Source of the DNA: a virus
Length of the DNA stretch: 58,859 nucleotides
Strand: one strand, 5' to 3'
Virus record (IMG/VR): IMGVR_UViG_3300034073_004285
Location: 1 to 58,859 of that record
Below the pieces are notes generated by a model. It saw nothing but the letters and a program-made list of their open reading frames with translations, had not been told where the DNA came from and did no database searches. This document shows, in pieces, positions 7,150 through 15,378 of the stretch. Position 1 is the first letter of the stretch. Each line of letters begins with the position of its first letter. A program made the position numbers and the translations under genes.

Positions 7150-7165
7150 TTGACGATTTCGTCAA
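7150..7165. promoter_or_regulatory. Operator-like palindrome O4
   Basis: TTGACGATTTCGTCAA: two perfect 7-base arms (TTGACGA/TCGTCAA) around two bases. On the plus strand its TTGACG could be the -35 of a promoter with TAAGAT 16 bases on, reading into the 93-aa regulator gene, so binding here would be autoregulatory. Confidence 0.65.
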
Positions 7166-7206
7166 AAAAAGTAAGATGGTAGATATAGGAACTGGTATTA
7201 ACGAAA

Positions 7207-7488
7207 ATGTTTATGAATAGAGCCTTTAAGTTGACCATAGAGAAGTTCAACATCCGTGCCGTCGATATTGCTAGATCGAGTGGTGTGGCCGAGTCTGATG
7301 TGTCTAGGTTTTTGAACGGAAAAACAGATAGCGGGTATAAGAAGGTTGATAAGTTGATCTCCGCACTGCCTCCAACCGCCAAAGATTACTTTTGGCTGGT
7401 CTACAAAAGCGGGGATGCAGTTTTCGAGCAGGACTGCATCGATCGCCGTCTAGCCGTGTGTGAAAGCGGCGGAAAATACCATGCTTGA
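7207..7488 (+). CDS. Lysogeny repressor candidate, HTH protein, 93 aa
   Basis: The N-terminal half has an HTH reading NIRAVDIARSSGVAESDVSR followed by FLNGKTDSGYKKVDKLISAL, an XRE/Cro-CI-type pattern (recognition helix, FLNGK turn, then a packing helix). There is no C-terminal protease-sensitive domain, so it is not a LexA/CI-type cleavable repressor. It is divergent from the Cro-like gene and overlaps the integrase start by 8 bases, so repressor and integrase are co-transcribed rightward. That is consistent with a gene expressed in the lysogen. Confidence 0.75.
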   Translation: MFMNRAFKLTIEKFNIRAVDIARSSGVAESDVSRFLNGKTDSGYKKVDKLISALPPTAKDYFWLVYKSGDAVFEQDCIDRRLAVCESGGKYHA

Positions 7489-8524
7489 TCGCCTGAATGC
7501 CAAACTAGAGAGAGTGAAGATACGACAGAAAGGGAATAGACTGTATCTGCGGGCCACGCTACCAGCCCGCACAGGTACAGGAAAATGGAGCCAGACAGAC
7601 GTTAGAACAGGTTGCCCAGCCACCGAAACAGGATACAAGGCGGCATTCGGCAAAGCACAAAAATTAGAATCAGACCTAATATTAGAACGCTTCAACTGGG
7701 ACGACTGGCTAGGAGAAAAAGAGCAACAGTTGATCGTCCCCATCCACCGGAATATAGAAACCGCTATCCAAGCCTTCGGCGATCGCCATTGGGAGAGCAA
7801 CCCCAGAACCAAGGATAAGGAAAAGTATTACCACAACGACTATGGGATCGCCTTTAACCAACTGCCACTGGATGAACCTCTCACCGTGGAAGTACTGAGG
7901 AAAACACTGATCAAAAGCGAACCCGATACCAGAGCCAGACAGCGAAACCACAACGCCTATACCGCACTGGCCAAGTTTGCTGGCTTAGAACTGCCAGCGG
8001 ACTGGAAGAAACTAAAGGGGAACTATAAACCAGCACCCCGAACAATCCCCAGCGATGAAGAAATCCTAGCTGTGTGGGATAACCTCAGCGAGGGAAGATG
8101 GCGGTGGGCTTACGGCATGATGGCCGCCTATGGCTTGCGAAACCATGAACTTGCCAAAATCGATCTATCTCAGTTTCCAGTTCTGCGAGTCCTCCCAGAC
8201 ACCAAAACAGGGGAGCGTCTAGTCTATCCACTCCATAAACACTGGCCCGATCGCCTAGGGTTGGCAGAGTTCAACCCACCCCAGTATTCCGGCACCAGCA
8301 ACCGTAACAACGGCGATCGAGCAATCAAGGCTTTCCACCGATTAGGGATCGAGTTCACCCCCTACGCCTTGCGCCACGCCTACGCCATTAGAGGAGCCAA
8401 ATTAGGAGTCAGTCCGGCGATCGTGGCCAAGTGGCTGGGCCATAGCCTTAGTGTTCACCACAACACCTACAACCGCTGGATCTCCCAACTCGACTTTGAT
8501 AAGATTTGGGATCGGCTAGAATAA
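7481..8524 (+). CDS. int: Tyrosine site-specific integrase
   Basis: Integrates and, with help, excises the phage genome at attP. From ATG 7481 the protein is 347 aa. Conserved residues of the C-terminal catalytic domain are visible: R220 in YGLRNHEL, R298 in YALRHAYA (a Tyr replaces the first His of the usual HxxR box), H321 in WLGHS and the nucleophile Y330 in HHNTYNRW. The N-terminal ~170 residues would hold arm- and core-binding domains. A GTG at 7460 could start 7 codons earlier, but the ATG at 7481 overlaps the repressor stop as a coupled start. attP lies 140 bases downstream, the usual arrangement. Confidence 0.95.
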   Translation: MLDRLNAKLERVKIRQKGNRLYLRATLPARTGTGKWSQTDVRTGCPATETGYKAAFGKAQKLESDLILERFNWDDWLGEKEQQLIVPIHRNIETAIQAFGDRHWESNPRTKDKEKYYHNDYGIAFNQLPLDEPLTVEVLRKTLIKSEPDTRARQRNHNAYTALAKFAGLELPADWKKLKGNYKPAPRTIPSDEEILAVWDNLSEGRWRWAYGMMAAYGLRNHELAKIDLSQFPVLRVLPDTKTGERLVYPLHKHWPDRLGLAEFNPPQYSGTSNRNNGDRAIKAFHRLGIEFTPYALRHAYAIRGAKLGVSPAIVAKWLGHSLSVHHNTYNRWISQLDFDKIWDRLE

Positions 8525-8663
8525 TGGCGATCGCCGTTAACGGATGGCAACCCTAGCTTTTGCGATATAAGCCTGTTAACGGGGCTAGGTGCGGAACGGG
8601 TGACGGCGATCGCCCCCAACGGGGAAGAATTAGGGAAGAGGGATAAGGATTTCTGAAAGTCAA
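8525..8663. other. int-attP intergenic segment
   Basis: No gene seen. GTTAACGG occurs twice (near 8536 and 8575) and HIP1 octamers occur at both ends. The repeated octamer could be an integrase arm-type site, but nothing in the sequence proves it. Confidence 0.35.
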
Positions 8664-8709
8664 GCTGGTGACGGGATTTGAACCTGCGACCGGCTGATTA
8701 CAAATCAGT
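8664..8709 (-). other. attP core: 3' half of tRNA-Thr(TGT)
   Basis: On the minus strand this reads as the anticodon arm, variable loop, T arm and 3' acceptor strand of a threonine tRNA: a CTGA stem with loop TTTGTAA (anticodon TGT), then GGTTCAAATCC and the acceptor strand CACCAGC, with no encoded CCA, as usual in cyanobacteria. No matching D arm or 5' acceptor strand (GCTGGTG) precedes it, so it is not a whole tRNA. A tRNA 3' end beside int is the signature of attP: on integration the phage copy would restore the interrupted host tRNA-Thr gene. Confidence 0.88.
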
Positions 8710-8745
8710 TCTGCACCAGTAACCCACGCCACACCCCAAACCGCT

Positions 8746-8777
8746 AAACCCCATACAGCAAGGGGTTTTTGCTTTTT
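8746..8777 (+). terminator. Rho-independent terminator after int/attP
   Basis: AAACCCC (8746-8752) pairs with GGGGTTT (8762-8768) around 9 loop bases, followed by TTTGCTTTTTT. In the free genome it ends the repressor-int transcript before the tail hub. It lies on the hub side of attP, so in the prophage it would instead stop host transcription from entering the hub gene. Confidence 0.75.
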
Positions 8778-8838
8778 TATAGCCGTGCAAAATTGCCAAC
8801 TATCAACGCCACTCCCCCAAAAATTTAGGGAACTGCTA

Positions 8839-8866
8839 GGGAAGACTTCCCCTCCGTATAAATCCA
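8839..8866 (+). promoter_or_regulatory. Late promoter of the tail hub operon, with upstream inverted repeat
   Basis: GTATAAATCCA at 8856-8866 is one of seven exact copies of the proposed late promoter, here on the plus strand, 10 bases before the hub ATG. A perfect inverted repeat GGGAAG-A-CTTCCC (8839-8851) sits directly upstream, unlike at most other copies. No -35 element is visible. Confidence 0.75.
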
Positions 8867-8876
8867 CAATGGCGGA

Positions 8877-11330
8877 ATGGCACTCGAAACTTTGGCGATC
8901 GGTCTAGCTCTCAACGTCGGCTCCTCTCTGTTAGGAGCAATTTTTGGGCAACCCAGAAAACCGATTACCCAGAGGGAAATCAATAAGCTCGAAACTTTTG
9001 ATCAACCCCAATCCCGCTACGGTGAGGTTATTCCCCGTTGTTATGGCAAGGTAAGGGTACAGGGGATTTACGCTGCGGCTCAGGTGCCTTTCCCTTGGGA
9101 ACGAGACGATTATTTCAACAGCTCTACCAGCGAGTGGGAGCTAACCTATATCTACTACGGCAACTTGGCCGTGGTGTGGTGTCTAAAGCCACGGATCAGC
9201 AGTTCACCCGTCGTCAAACGGATCTACTTTAATAAGCAGTTCTATTACTCCGACGGGAGTATTGATTCAATCCTCGGCTTGTACTGGGGACAGTTTGAGG
9301 GGTTAACCGTTAACAACTACTACGGCGATCAAACCGCTGCCGACCCGATTACCGATTTTCTGGGAGAGTACCAAACCGCTTTTAAAAATACCGTCTATTC
9401 AGCTCTGGGACGTTTGCGCCTTAACAACAGCGACGGCGGACTGTTTGACTTTCGATACCCCAACTTAGAGGCAGAAATCCACACTCACAGCGGCTCCCTT
9501 TACCTCTCGGCAGTGATCGCCGATCTACTGGAAGGGGCAGGCTACGATCCCAGTGAGTTTGATGTCACTGAGTTGGCCAACGTGGAAATCACCGGCTTTG
9601 TCACTGGGGTGGAAAGTCTAGCGGCTAAGTTAGAGCAGTTGCAGTTCTGCTATTTCTTCGAGATCGTTGACACCGGAGCCAAGCTCAAGTTCATCAAGTC
9701 CTTCCGCTCCAGTTCTTCGGCTTACCTGCCCTTGACGGTGCTGGGTGGCACTGACGGGGAAAAGGCAGGTGAGCTGTTTACCGAGTCCGAGGTGGAATTG
9801 TCCAGCCTGCCTACCTCTTTCCGGTTGGTTTATAACAACTACAACGACGACTACCAACAAGCCAGCAAAGAAAGTTTTCAAATCAAATTAGGGGAATGGG
9901 AGAACGTCGAGGAGGTGCAGACTACGCTCACCCTTAGCGAATCCGACTCTTTAACTATTGTCAACCGTCAACTGTTGCTGGCATGGGCACGACGCAAGCA
10001 ATACAAGTTTTCTTTACTCCCTCGCTTTCAGTACCTCGAAGCCGGTGACGTGGTAGACCTGATTCTGCGGGACGATACGGCCACCCAAGTCCAAATCACT
10101 CGGATCAACCAGTCCGCTTCTGGCTTGCTCACGGTGGAGGCTGTTGGTTACGACGGCTCAATATTTGGGCTCGGCTACACCGCACCAGCAGACAACCAAA
10201 CCACCGCCACCATCACCCAAGGCGATCCTATCCCCCTTGGCCAAGCCGATATTTACGCCGTCAACTCCGTTACCAACGCTGACGGCACGGTTACCTACAC
10301 CGAGGGGGACGACTACACCGTAGACACCGCCACCGGCACTGTCACCCCTGTGGAAGGGGGCGATATTCCCGAAGGCTCCGAGGTGATCATCTACTGGCAA
10401 GGTGAACCTCAAGACCCGCCTCCACCTGCCGCTCCAATTGACACCACCCTAGCGGCGATCGATATTGTCAAACCCACCGATAGCGACGCACCAGGGATCT
10501 ACGTTTTTGCCGATGGGGACTCCCCTTGGCAGTCAGCAACCCTCTGGATCTCTAATGACGGCACCAACTACGTCAGTGGGGGCACAATTTACCGAGGCTT
10601 TTTCGGCACTTGTGGCTCTATCCTCCCCGACGGCTCTGGTATTGATAACCTCTCCACCCTTTCCGTCGTTTTGACGGAAACCATGTCCTTGCCAGCTAGT
10701 GGCCGAGTATTGGTGGGGAACGAGATCCTTGACTATAGCAGTGCCGTTTTAGCCGCATCCACCTCCACCAGTCGCACCTATACCCTCAGCCAGTTCAACC
10801 GAGCACTACGCAACACCGACGGCACTGGCCACGTTGCCAACGAGGACTTTTATCTGCTCTCTGGGTATAAGTACGTCTCGGCTATTTCCGAAGCCGATAT
10901 AGGCACAACCCGCTACTTTAAAGCCGTTACACCAGGGCAAGAATTAGCCGACGTAACGGCGATCTCTATTCTGATTGAAGGCAACTCCCTCAAGGGTTTT
11001 CAAATCACCCATTTTTCCCCCACTCAAGGGGAAATAGGAACAGCAATTTCTATCTATGGCTCTGGCTTTACAGGAGCCACCTCAGCGGCAGTCAACGGCA
11101 CAAACATAACCAGTTTTGTTGTCGTTTCAGACACCGAGATCACTGGGATAGTAGCCACAGGAACCACCACAGGGAAAGTGTCAGTAACGGTGGGGAGTAA
11201 TACGGCTTACAGTGTGGCTGATTTTGTTGTCACTGTATTGGCTGTAGAATGGGGGGACATTGGCGGCAATGCTGGTGACAACCCCACGTTAGAATATGAA
11301 TTGTTAAAGTTATTTTGGGTGCAATTATGA
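8877..11330 (+). CDS. Central tail hub / tail tip protein, 817 aa
   Basis: The N-terminus (LNVGSSLLGAIFGQPRKP, then DQPQSRYGEVIPRCYGKVRV) is the signature of the tail-tip hub family (Phage-tail_3, related to lambda J and gene-transfer-agent hubs). The middle contains GDVVDLILRDDTATQVQITR, a hub-type beta domain. Residues ~470-510 and ~555-690 hold Ig/baseplate-like regions, and the C-terminus (~715-795) has an IPT/TIG Ig-like domain (FSPTQGEIGTAISIYGSGFT). It would seal the tail tube and carry the fibres. It is on the plus strand, opposite to all other tail genes. Confidence 0.85.
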   Translation: MALETLAIGLALNVGSSLLGAIFGQPRKPITQREINKLETFDQPQSRYGEVIPRCYGKVRVQGIYAAAQVPFPWERDDYFNSSTSEWELTYIYYGNLAVVWCLKPRISSSPVVKRIYFNKQFYYSDGSIDSILGLYWGQFEGLTVNNYYGDQTAADPITDFLGEYQTAFKNTVYSALGRLRLNNSDGGLFDFRYPNLEAEIHTHSGSLYLSAVIADLLEGAGYDPSEFDVTELANVEITGFVTGVESLAAKLEQLQFCYFFEIVDTGAKLKFIKSFRSSSSAYLPLTVLGGTDGEKAGELFTESEVELSSLPTSFRLVYNNYNDDYQQASKESFQIKLGEWENVEEVQTTLTLSESDSLTIVNRQLLLAWARRKQYKFSLLPRFQYLEAGDVVDLILRDDTATQVQITRINQSASGLLTVEAVGYDGSIFGLGYTAPADNQTTATITQGDPIPLGQADIYAVNSVTNADGTVTYTEGDDYTVDTATGTVTPVEGGDIPEGSEVIIYWQGEPQDPPPPAAPIDTTLAAIDIVKPTDSDAPGIYVFADGDSPWQSATLWISNDGTNYVSGGTIYRGFFGTCGSILPDGSGIDNLSTLSVVLTETMSLPASGRVLVGNEILDYSSAVLAASTSTSRTYTLSQFNRALRNTDGTGHVANEDFYLLSGYKYVSAISEADIGTTRYFKAVTPGQELADVTAISILIEGNSLKGFQITHFSPTQGEIGTAISIYGSGFTGATSAAVNGTNITSFVVVSDTEITGIVATGTTTGKVSVTVGSNTAYSVADFVVTVLAVEWGDIGGNAGDNPTLEYELLKLFWVQL

Positions 11331-11674
11331 TGGAATTTCCAACTAATCCTATAGACTATCCAAGATTTATTTTCTTAGATACGCAATCAGAACCTCTGGC
11401 GCTTTATAAGCCTTTTCAATACATTGCCAATCTGTCTGGGGATGTTTTTATTGACCTAATCGGAATGGTTTTGGGAGGCGAAGAAACCAAGGTATGCGTT
11501 CCCTTGGCTGACTTTACTTCTGGCAGGTTTATCCCTGTATTACAAGTCAACAATTTAAGGCAATTGGTAGGGTCTTTTCAATCGTTAGACTCTAACGTGT
11601 TGTTTGGCGGTTCATTCCCAAATAATGCGCCTGTTATTGAAATTCCCGATCCACTTATTAATCCAGAGGTATAA
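11327..11674 (+). CDS. Hypothetical tail-tip-associated protein, 115 aa
   Basis: The start ATG at 11327 overlaps the hub stop (ATGATG context), so it is coupled to the hub. It begins MMEFPTNPIDYPRFIFLDTQ and is mostly beta-rich. No family recognised; its position suggests a small fibre or hub-accessory protein. Confidence 0.6.
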   Translation: MMEFPTNPIDYPRFIFLDTQSEPLALYKPFQYIANLSGDVFIDLIGMVLGGEETKVCVPLADFTSGRFIPVLQVNNLRQLVGSFQSLDSNVLFGGSFPNNAPVIEIPDPLINPEV

Positions 11675-11676
11675 AA

Positions 11677-12024
11677 ATGTCCACTATTTCTGACCCGCAA
11701 TTTAAAGGGGCTGTTTTAAATAGCACTTTGACAACTGCATTGTTAACTGCTTCGGCGGGCACTAGGATTAAAATTGACCATATCACGATTAGCAACGGAG
11801 GAACTGCGGGGACGGTTACTTTAAGCCGTTTTGATAGCTCCGCCAGTGCCAGCTATAGGCTTTTAAATGCTTACACTATCGCCGCAAATAATGCCACTAC
11901 TGGCAATCTCCCCCCAGTTGAATTAATGACACTTTACCTAGAGGCTGGGGACGAATTAAGGGGCGGGGCTACAACCACAACCGACGCTGAAATTTCTATT
12001 GATTATTTTGTGATTACATTATGA
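11677..12024 (+). CDS. Small beta-sandwich virion protein, 115 aa
   Basis: Starts after GAGGT two bases below the previous stop. The sequence (IKIDHITISNGGTAGTVTLS, then LYLEAGDELRGGATTTTDAE) is typical of small all-beta phage proteins that decorate fibres or heads. It ends in an ATGA overlap with the glycine-rich gene. Likely a structural component of the tail tip; the exact role is unknown. Confidence 0.6.
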   Translation: MSTISDPQFKGAVLNSTLTTALLTASAGTRIKIDHITISNGGTAGTVTLSRFDSSASASYRLLNAYTIAANNATTGNLPPVELMTLYLEAGDELRGGATTTTDAEISIDYFVITL

Positions 12025-13073
12025 CAGTTCATAAAGTTAACAATAAGCATGGCAAAATCATAAGGTCTGGATTAAGTCATGGTGCGAAAGTTATTGCAAC
12101 GCCCAGTACCGATATTGCTCAAGCTCAATCGTCACGAATCAAAAATGCTTTAGGGCGAAACGTCGGGGTCTCAACTGGCACGGGAGGAAGTGGCGGGGCT
12201 GGTGTTTTTGACGCTATTTTTACAGCACCGGGAACCTATTCATGGACAGTGCCCAGTGGGGTTACGTCTGTCTGTGTTGTGTGTGTAGGGGGTGGGGGGG
12301 CAGGCGATGACGGAAATTCTGGGGACGGTGGCGGCGGGGGCGGGGGCGGTGGTGGTTTAATTTTCGCCAATTACATCCCTGTAACGCCGGGGGCATCCTG
12401 TTCTGTTGTGGTGGGTGCTGGCGGGAGCAACGGAAACGGAAAAGGAGCTAGGTCGCAATCTGGGGGAAATAGCTCGTTTACTTGCACGGCAGGAAGTTTG
12501 ACCGCAAATGGCGGACAGGGAGGGGGAAATTATCCTGCTATTCCGGGCGCCACGGGGGGAAGTTTTAGTTTTTCGTTGCCCTCAACCATTCCTGTTTTTG
12601 GCTTTAGCGGAGGAAATGGGGGCAGTCCTTACGATGGCGGCGGGGGCGGTGGTGGATCGGCAGGATTCGGGGGTAACGGCGGCAACGGGTCTATGTCCTC
12701 TAATCAAGTTGGACATTTATATTCAGTAACGTCAACATTGAATTTTGGCGCAGGGGGCGGCGGCGGTGCGGTTTTTGCCCGCGGGCTGGGCAGTGGAGGC
12801 GGTGGGAATGGAGGGGTCGGTGGCAGTAATACCACTGGAGGCGGGGGCGGGGGAAGCTATATTTTCAGGACTGATATTTTATCCCTTATTAATGGTTCCA
12901 ATGGCAACAATTTAACCTCTGCTGGCTCAAAAGGGGGAAATGGAGGTTTTCCGGGCGGTGGCGGTGGCGGTTCATGGGACAACAATACGGGCGTAGTCTC
13001 AAACGGTGGCAACGGTGTAGTCAGAATTGTCTGGGGAGATGATGCGCTGTTCCCTTACAATGCACTTGTTTAA
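12021..13073 (+). CDS. Glycine-rich tail fibre adhesin, 350 aa
   Basis: A short N-terminal region with an alpha-helical stretch leads to FTAPGTYSWTVPSGVTSVCV, the start of the glycine-rich domain seen in phage receptor-binding proteins. It then has many blocks of 4-10 glycines alternating with short loops up to ~330, as in adhesins built from packed polyglycine-II helices (for example phage S16 gp38). The variable loops between Gly blocks are the likely receptor contacts. Last gene of the plus-strand hub operon, meeting the minus-strand tail genes 20 bases on. Confidence 0.78.
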   Translation: MTVHKVNNKHGKIIRSGLSHGAKVIATPSTDIAQAQSSRIKNALGRNVGVSTGTGGSGGAGVFDAIFTAPGTYSWTVPSGVTSVCVVCVGGGGAGDDGNSGDGGGGGGGGGGLIFANYIPVTPGASCSVVVGAGGSNGNGKGARSQSGGNSSFTCTAGSLTANGGQGGGNYPAIPGATGGSFSFSLPSTIPVFGFSGGNGGSPYDGGGGGGGSAGFGGNGGNGSMSSNQVGHLYSVTSTLNFGAGGGGGAVFARGLGSGGGGNGGVGGSNTTGGGGGGSYIFRTDILSLINGSNGNNLTSAGSKGGNGGFPGGGGGGSWDNNTGVVSNGGNGVVRIVWGDDALFPYNALV

Positions 13074-13093
13074 CCGTGCCTTGATTCAGTCGC

Positions 13094-14479
13094 TTAAGAT
13101 ATTAATACCTTATCAAAGGTAAAACTCTTAATAAAATAAGTCCCAGTTCCCGATCTACAAATCAGTCGTTGCCCTGTTCTTTCTATCCGCAAACAACAGA
13201 TACTCCCCGGAGGGTCTGCTATAGCCGTATCATCTTCATAGAGTAGAAATGACTCTCCCCCAGTAGAGTCAAGTACTGATTCCTCGTCATTCTCCCAAAT
13301 AACAGACACTAGCACCCAGTAAAGAGCCAACCCTGAGACAGGGAAACTATCTGGGTCTAATGGATCGCTCCCCCCGTCAACCTCGTCCCCATCATTAACC
13401 CCGTCCCCATCGGTATCGGAGTTGTTTGGGTCTGTTCCTAACAAAATTTCCTCGTCATCGGTTAGCCCGTCGCCGTCTGAATCTAGAGAGCTAGCTACAC
13501 CGATCGCCGTAACAGCCATTCCCCCCAGATTGAAAATAACTTCATCCTCACTGTAGGCTTCAAAGCGAAAACTGATCCTATCCTCAGCAAAACGCACGTC
13601 TTGAACCGTATTAGTCTGCCAATCCTTGAAGCGAAACGGGATTGCCATGCCCCGACAGACACGAAACAATCTAATCAGATAATCCAACTCCGAACGGATC
13701 AAAAGCCGATCGCCAATGTCCCAACTACCAAGGGAAGAGTCCCAGCGGGATTTTCGTAGCTCAAATTCGGCGGCGTTGGCTTTGATGCCTGTGGAAAAAG
13801 ACGGGCCGCCTAGGGTGCCGAAATCGTAACCGAGATCGATCACCTCTGCCAGACTACCAGGAAGAGCGTCTAAATCAGGGTAAATGGTTGGCTCTACCCG
13901 AATTTCGGTGCAAGTCAATGGTGCCAGAGTAAACAATCCCTTGGCTTCAAAAGTAAAATCTATTTTGTCCTGCTCAAACCTTACTGGCACGTCAAACTCA
14001 AAATCAACGGCGATCGCCCCTGTTAGTTCGGTGGTGAGGACTCCCGTGGTGGTATCCACGCTCCAACCGTTTTCCTCTTCCACGCCGTCAACGTAAACCA
14101 CCACACTACCGGCTACCGGCTTGGTTATAGGTCTGGTTACCGTAGCAGTGGAAATTGAGTAAGTTTTCACCAGTTGCCACGTTTGCACCGTACCATTCCC
14201 CGTTCCTATCGATTGATTAGTCGCTTTGTAATCGCTCCAGTCCCTCAGCCGGAAGCCGATCGCCGCCCCTTTGACGGTGGCATGGAAAGCTAGTAGGGTG
14301 TTCAGTTCGGACTGGGTAACACGGCGATCGCCGAGCTGTGCCATAACTAGCGGCTGGCTCCACAATACCCGCCGTTGCTCCTGCCCATCGGATTGGGTGA
14401 GGACGGCAGTGTTGAACCGTGGGCCAAAGGTGGCTCCGTAGTTAATGCCCAAGTCTAATCGTTGCTCGTGAAACGTCAT
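13094..14479 (-). CDS. Tail tip protein with two DUF2460-like domains and a Ca-binding TSP3 repeat segment, 461 aa
   Basis: Residues 1-190 match the DUF2460 pattern found in siphophage and gene-transfer-agent distal tail proteins (NYGATFGPRFNTAVLTQSDG, then LLAFHATVKGAAIGFRLRDW). Residues ~215-315 repeat a shorter version (FGTLGGPSFSTGIKANAAEF, then RVCRGMAIPFRFKDWQ). After that, ~330-380 carry DxDxDGxxDxxE motifs such as DSDGDGLTDDEE and DTDGDGVNDGDE, thrombospondin type-3 calcium-binding repeats. The start overlaps the upstream stop as ATGA. Probably the distal tail ring joining tube and hub. Confidence 0.8.
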   Translation of the reverse strand: MTFHEQRLDLGINYGATFGPRFNTAVLTQSDGQEQRRVLWSQPLVMAQLGDRRVTQSELNTLLAFHATVKGAAIGFRLRDWSDYKATNQSIGTGNGTVQTWQLVKTYSISTATVTRPITKPVAGSVVVYVDGVEEENGWSVDTTTGVLTTELTGAIAVDFEFDVPVRFEQDKIDFTFEAKGLFTLAPLTCTEIRVEPTIYPDLDALPGSLAEVIDLGYDFGTLGGPSFSTGIKANAAEFELRKSRWDSSLGSWDIGDRLLIRSELDYLIRLFRVCRGMAIPFRFKDWQTNTVQDVRFAEDRISFRFEAYSEDEVIFNLGGMAVTAIGVASSLDSDGDGLTDDEEILLGTDPNNSDTDGDGVNDGDEVDGGSDPLDPDSFPVSGLALYWVLVSVIWENDEESVLDSTGGESFLLYEDDTAIADPPGSICCLRIERTGQRLICRSGTGTYFIKSFTFDKVLIS

Positions 14480-15336
14480 GCCGGTTGCTCGTCTGCTCTA
14501 GTGGTGACTGTATCCTGCCCCGGTAGTGCCGGTTCCCCCTGAAAATTATCTTTATTGCCGTAGACAGACCTACATGTGCCAAAGGTTTTATCACAAGCTC
14601 TAACGATTAAAGCCGTATCCCCTACAGTGACAGGGTTCGGTGGCGGGTTCAACAGCCGAATCGTGGTACCACTGGAGTAAATTACCGTGCCAGTGTAGCC
14701 GGTGTTGTCCCCCGTTAGCCACGTCAGGGTTCCTCCCAGAAAATAATTGTCAGCACGGCTCAGATTAGTGGAAAAATTCTTGTCACTGGTAACACCGGCG
14801 ATCGTGGCCGTCTCGGTAAAGTTGGCTAAATTGATCCCGCAGACCGAGTCACCGAACTGGTTGCGGCAAGTTTTACTGGTGACTGCCCCTTGTTTGGTTT
14901 GGAGCAAATCCTGCAAACCCCTCGCCTCCACCGTATAGCCCAAATCCGTTAGGCTCACCTTCCCCAACCGTCCCGACACCAGCGGCTCGTACTGGTAGGG
15001 AGAGTCAAAGGTGGTAGGCAAAACGAAAGGATTCACCCGAAACACAAAAACGGCGGCGTTATCGTAGGCTCCTCTGGCTATTTCCGCCTCTGTCACCGAG
15101 TCAGAAAAATAGGAAACCAGCGACACCTGATCAGCCTGTTTCTCTAAGCTCCGATCTATATCCGACGGCAGTATTCCCCCCTCGGCGTGATAGGTGACAC
15201 CGTCAATCACCAAAGGGCGATCGAACTCCGTTAAACCCACTACCACACCGTCGGTGCGGGTGATTCGCCAACAGCAAGGTAGGTAGTTGGAGGACTGGGA
15301 TAAGTAGGATAGGAACGGGGCTGTGTAAGATTTCAT
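14476..15336 (-). CDS. Tail assembly protein, DUF2163 / BR0599 family, 286 aa
   Basis: The start MKSYTAPFLSYLSQSSNYLP with CWRITRTDGVVVGLTEFDRP matches DUF2163, and CRNQFGDSVCGINLANFTE with a C-terminal RACDKTFGTCRS is the cysteine pattern of the BR0599 half. In gene-transfer agents and related siphophages this protein follows DUF2460 and links the distal tail to the hub. It has its own late promoter copy (15347-15358) and is translationally coupled to the DUF2460 gene. Confidence 0.88.
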   Translation of the reverse strand: MKSYTAPFLSYLSQSSNYLPCCWRITRTDGVVVGLTEFDRPLVIDGVTYHAEGGILPSDIDRSLEKQADQVSLVSYFSDSVTEAEIARGAYDNAAVFVFRVNPFVLPTTFDSPYQYEPLVSGRLGKVSLTDLGYTVEARGLQDLLQTKQGAVTSKTCRNQFGDSVCGINLANFTETATIAGVTSDKNFSTNLSRADNYFLGGTLTWLTGDNTGYTGTVIYSSGTTIRLLNPPPNPVTVGDTALIVRACDKTFGTCRSVYGNKDNFQGEPALPGQDTVTTRADEQPA

Positions 15337-15346
15337 GCCACCATTC

Positions 15347-15358
15347 TGGATTTATACA
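15347..15358 (-). promoter_or_regulatory. Late promoter copy
   Basis: Minus-strand TGTATAAATCCA, 10 bases before the DUF2163 gene start. The bases after it (GAATGGTGGCATG) resemble those at the hub and adaptor promoters. Confidence 0.75.
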
Positions 15359-15378
15359 AAAATTCTTTTGGAAACCCC

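Noticed and set aside
8664-8740. Complete tRNA gene
   Set aside because: Only the 3' half fits. The D arm and the 5' acceptor strand that would pair with CACCAGC are missing.
8553-8867. Minus-strand ORF of 104 aa across the attP region
   Set aside because: It reads through the tRNA-Thr fragment and the terminator, has no ribosome site and a low-complexity product. Treated as non-coding.
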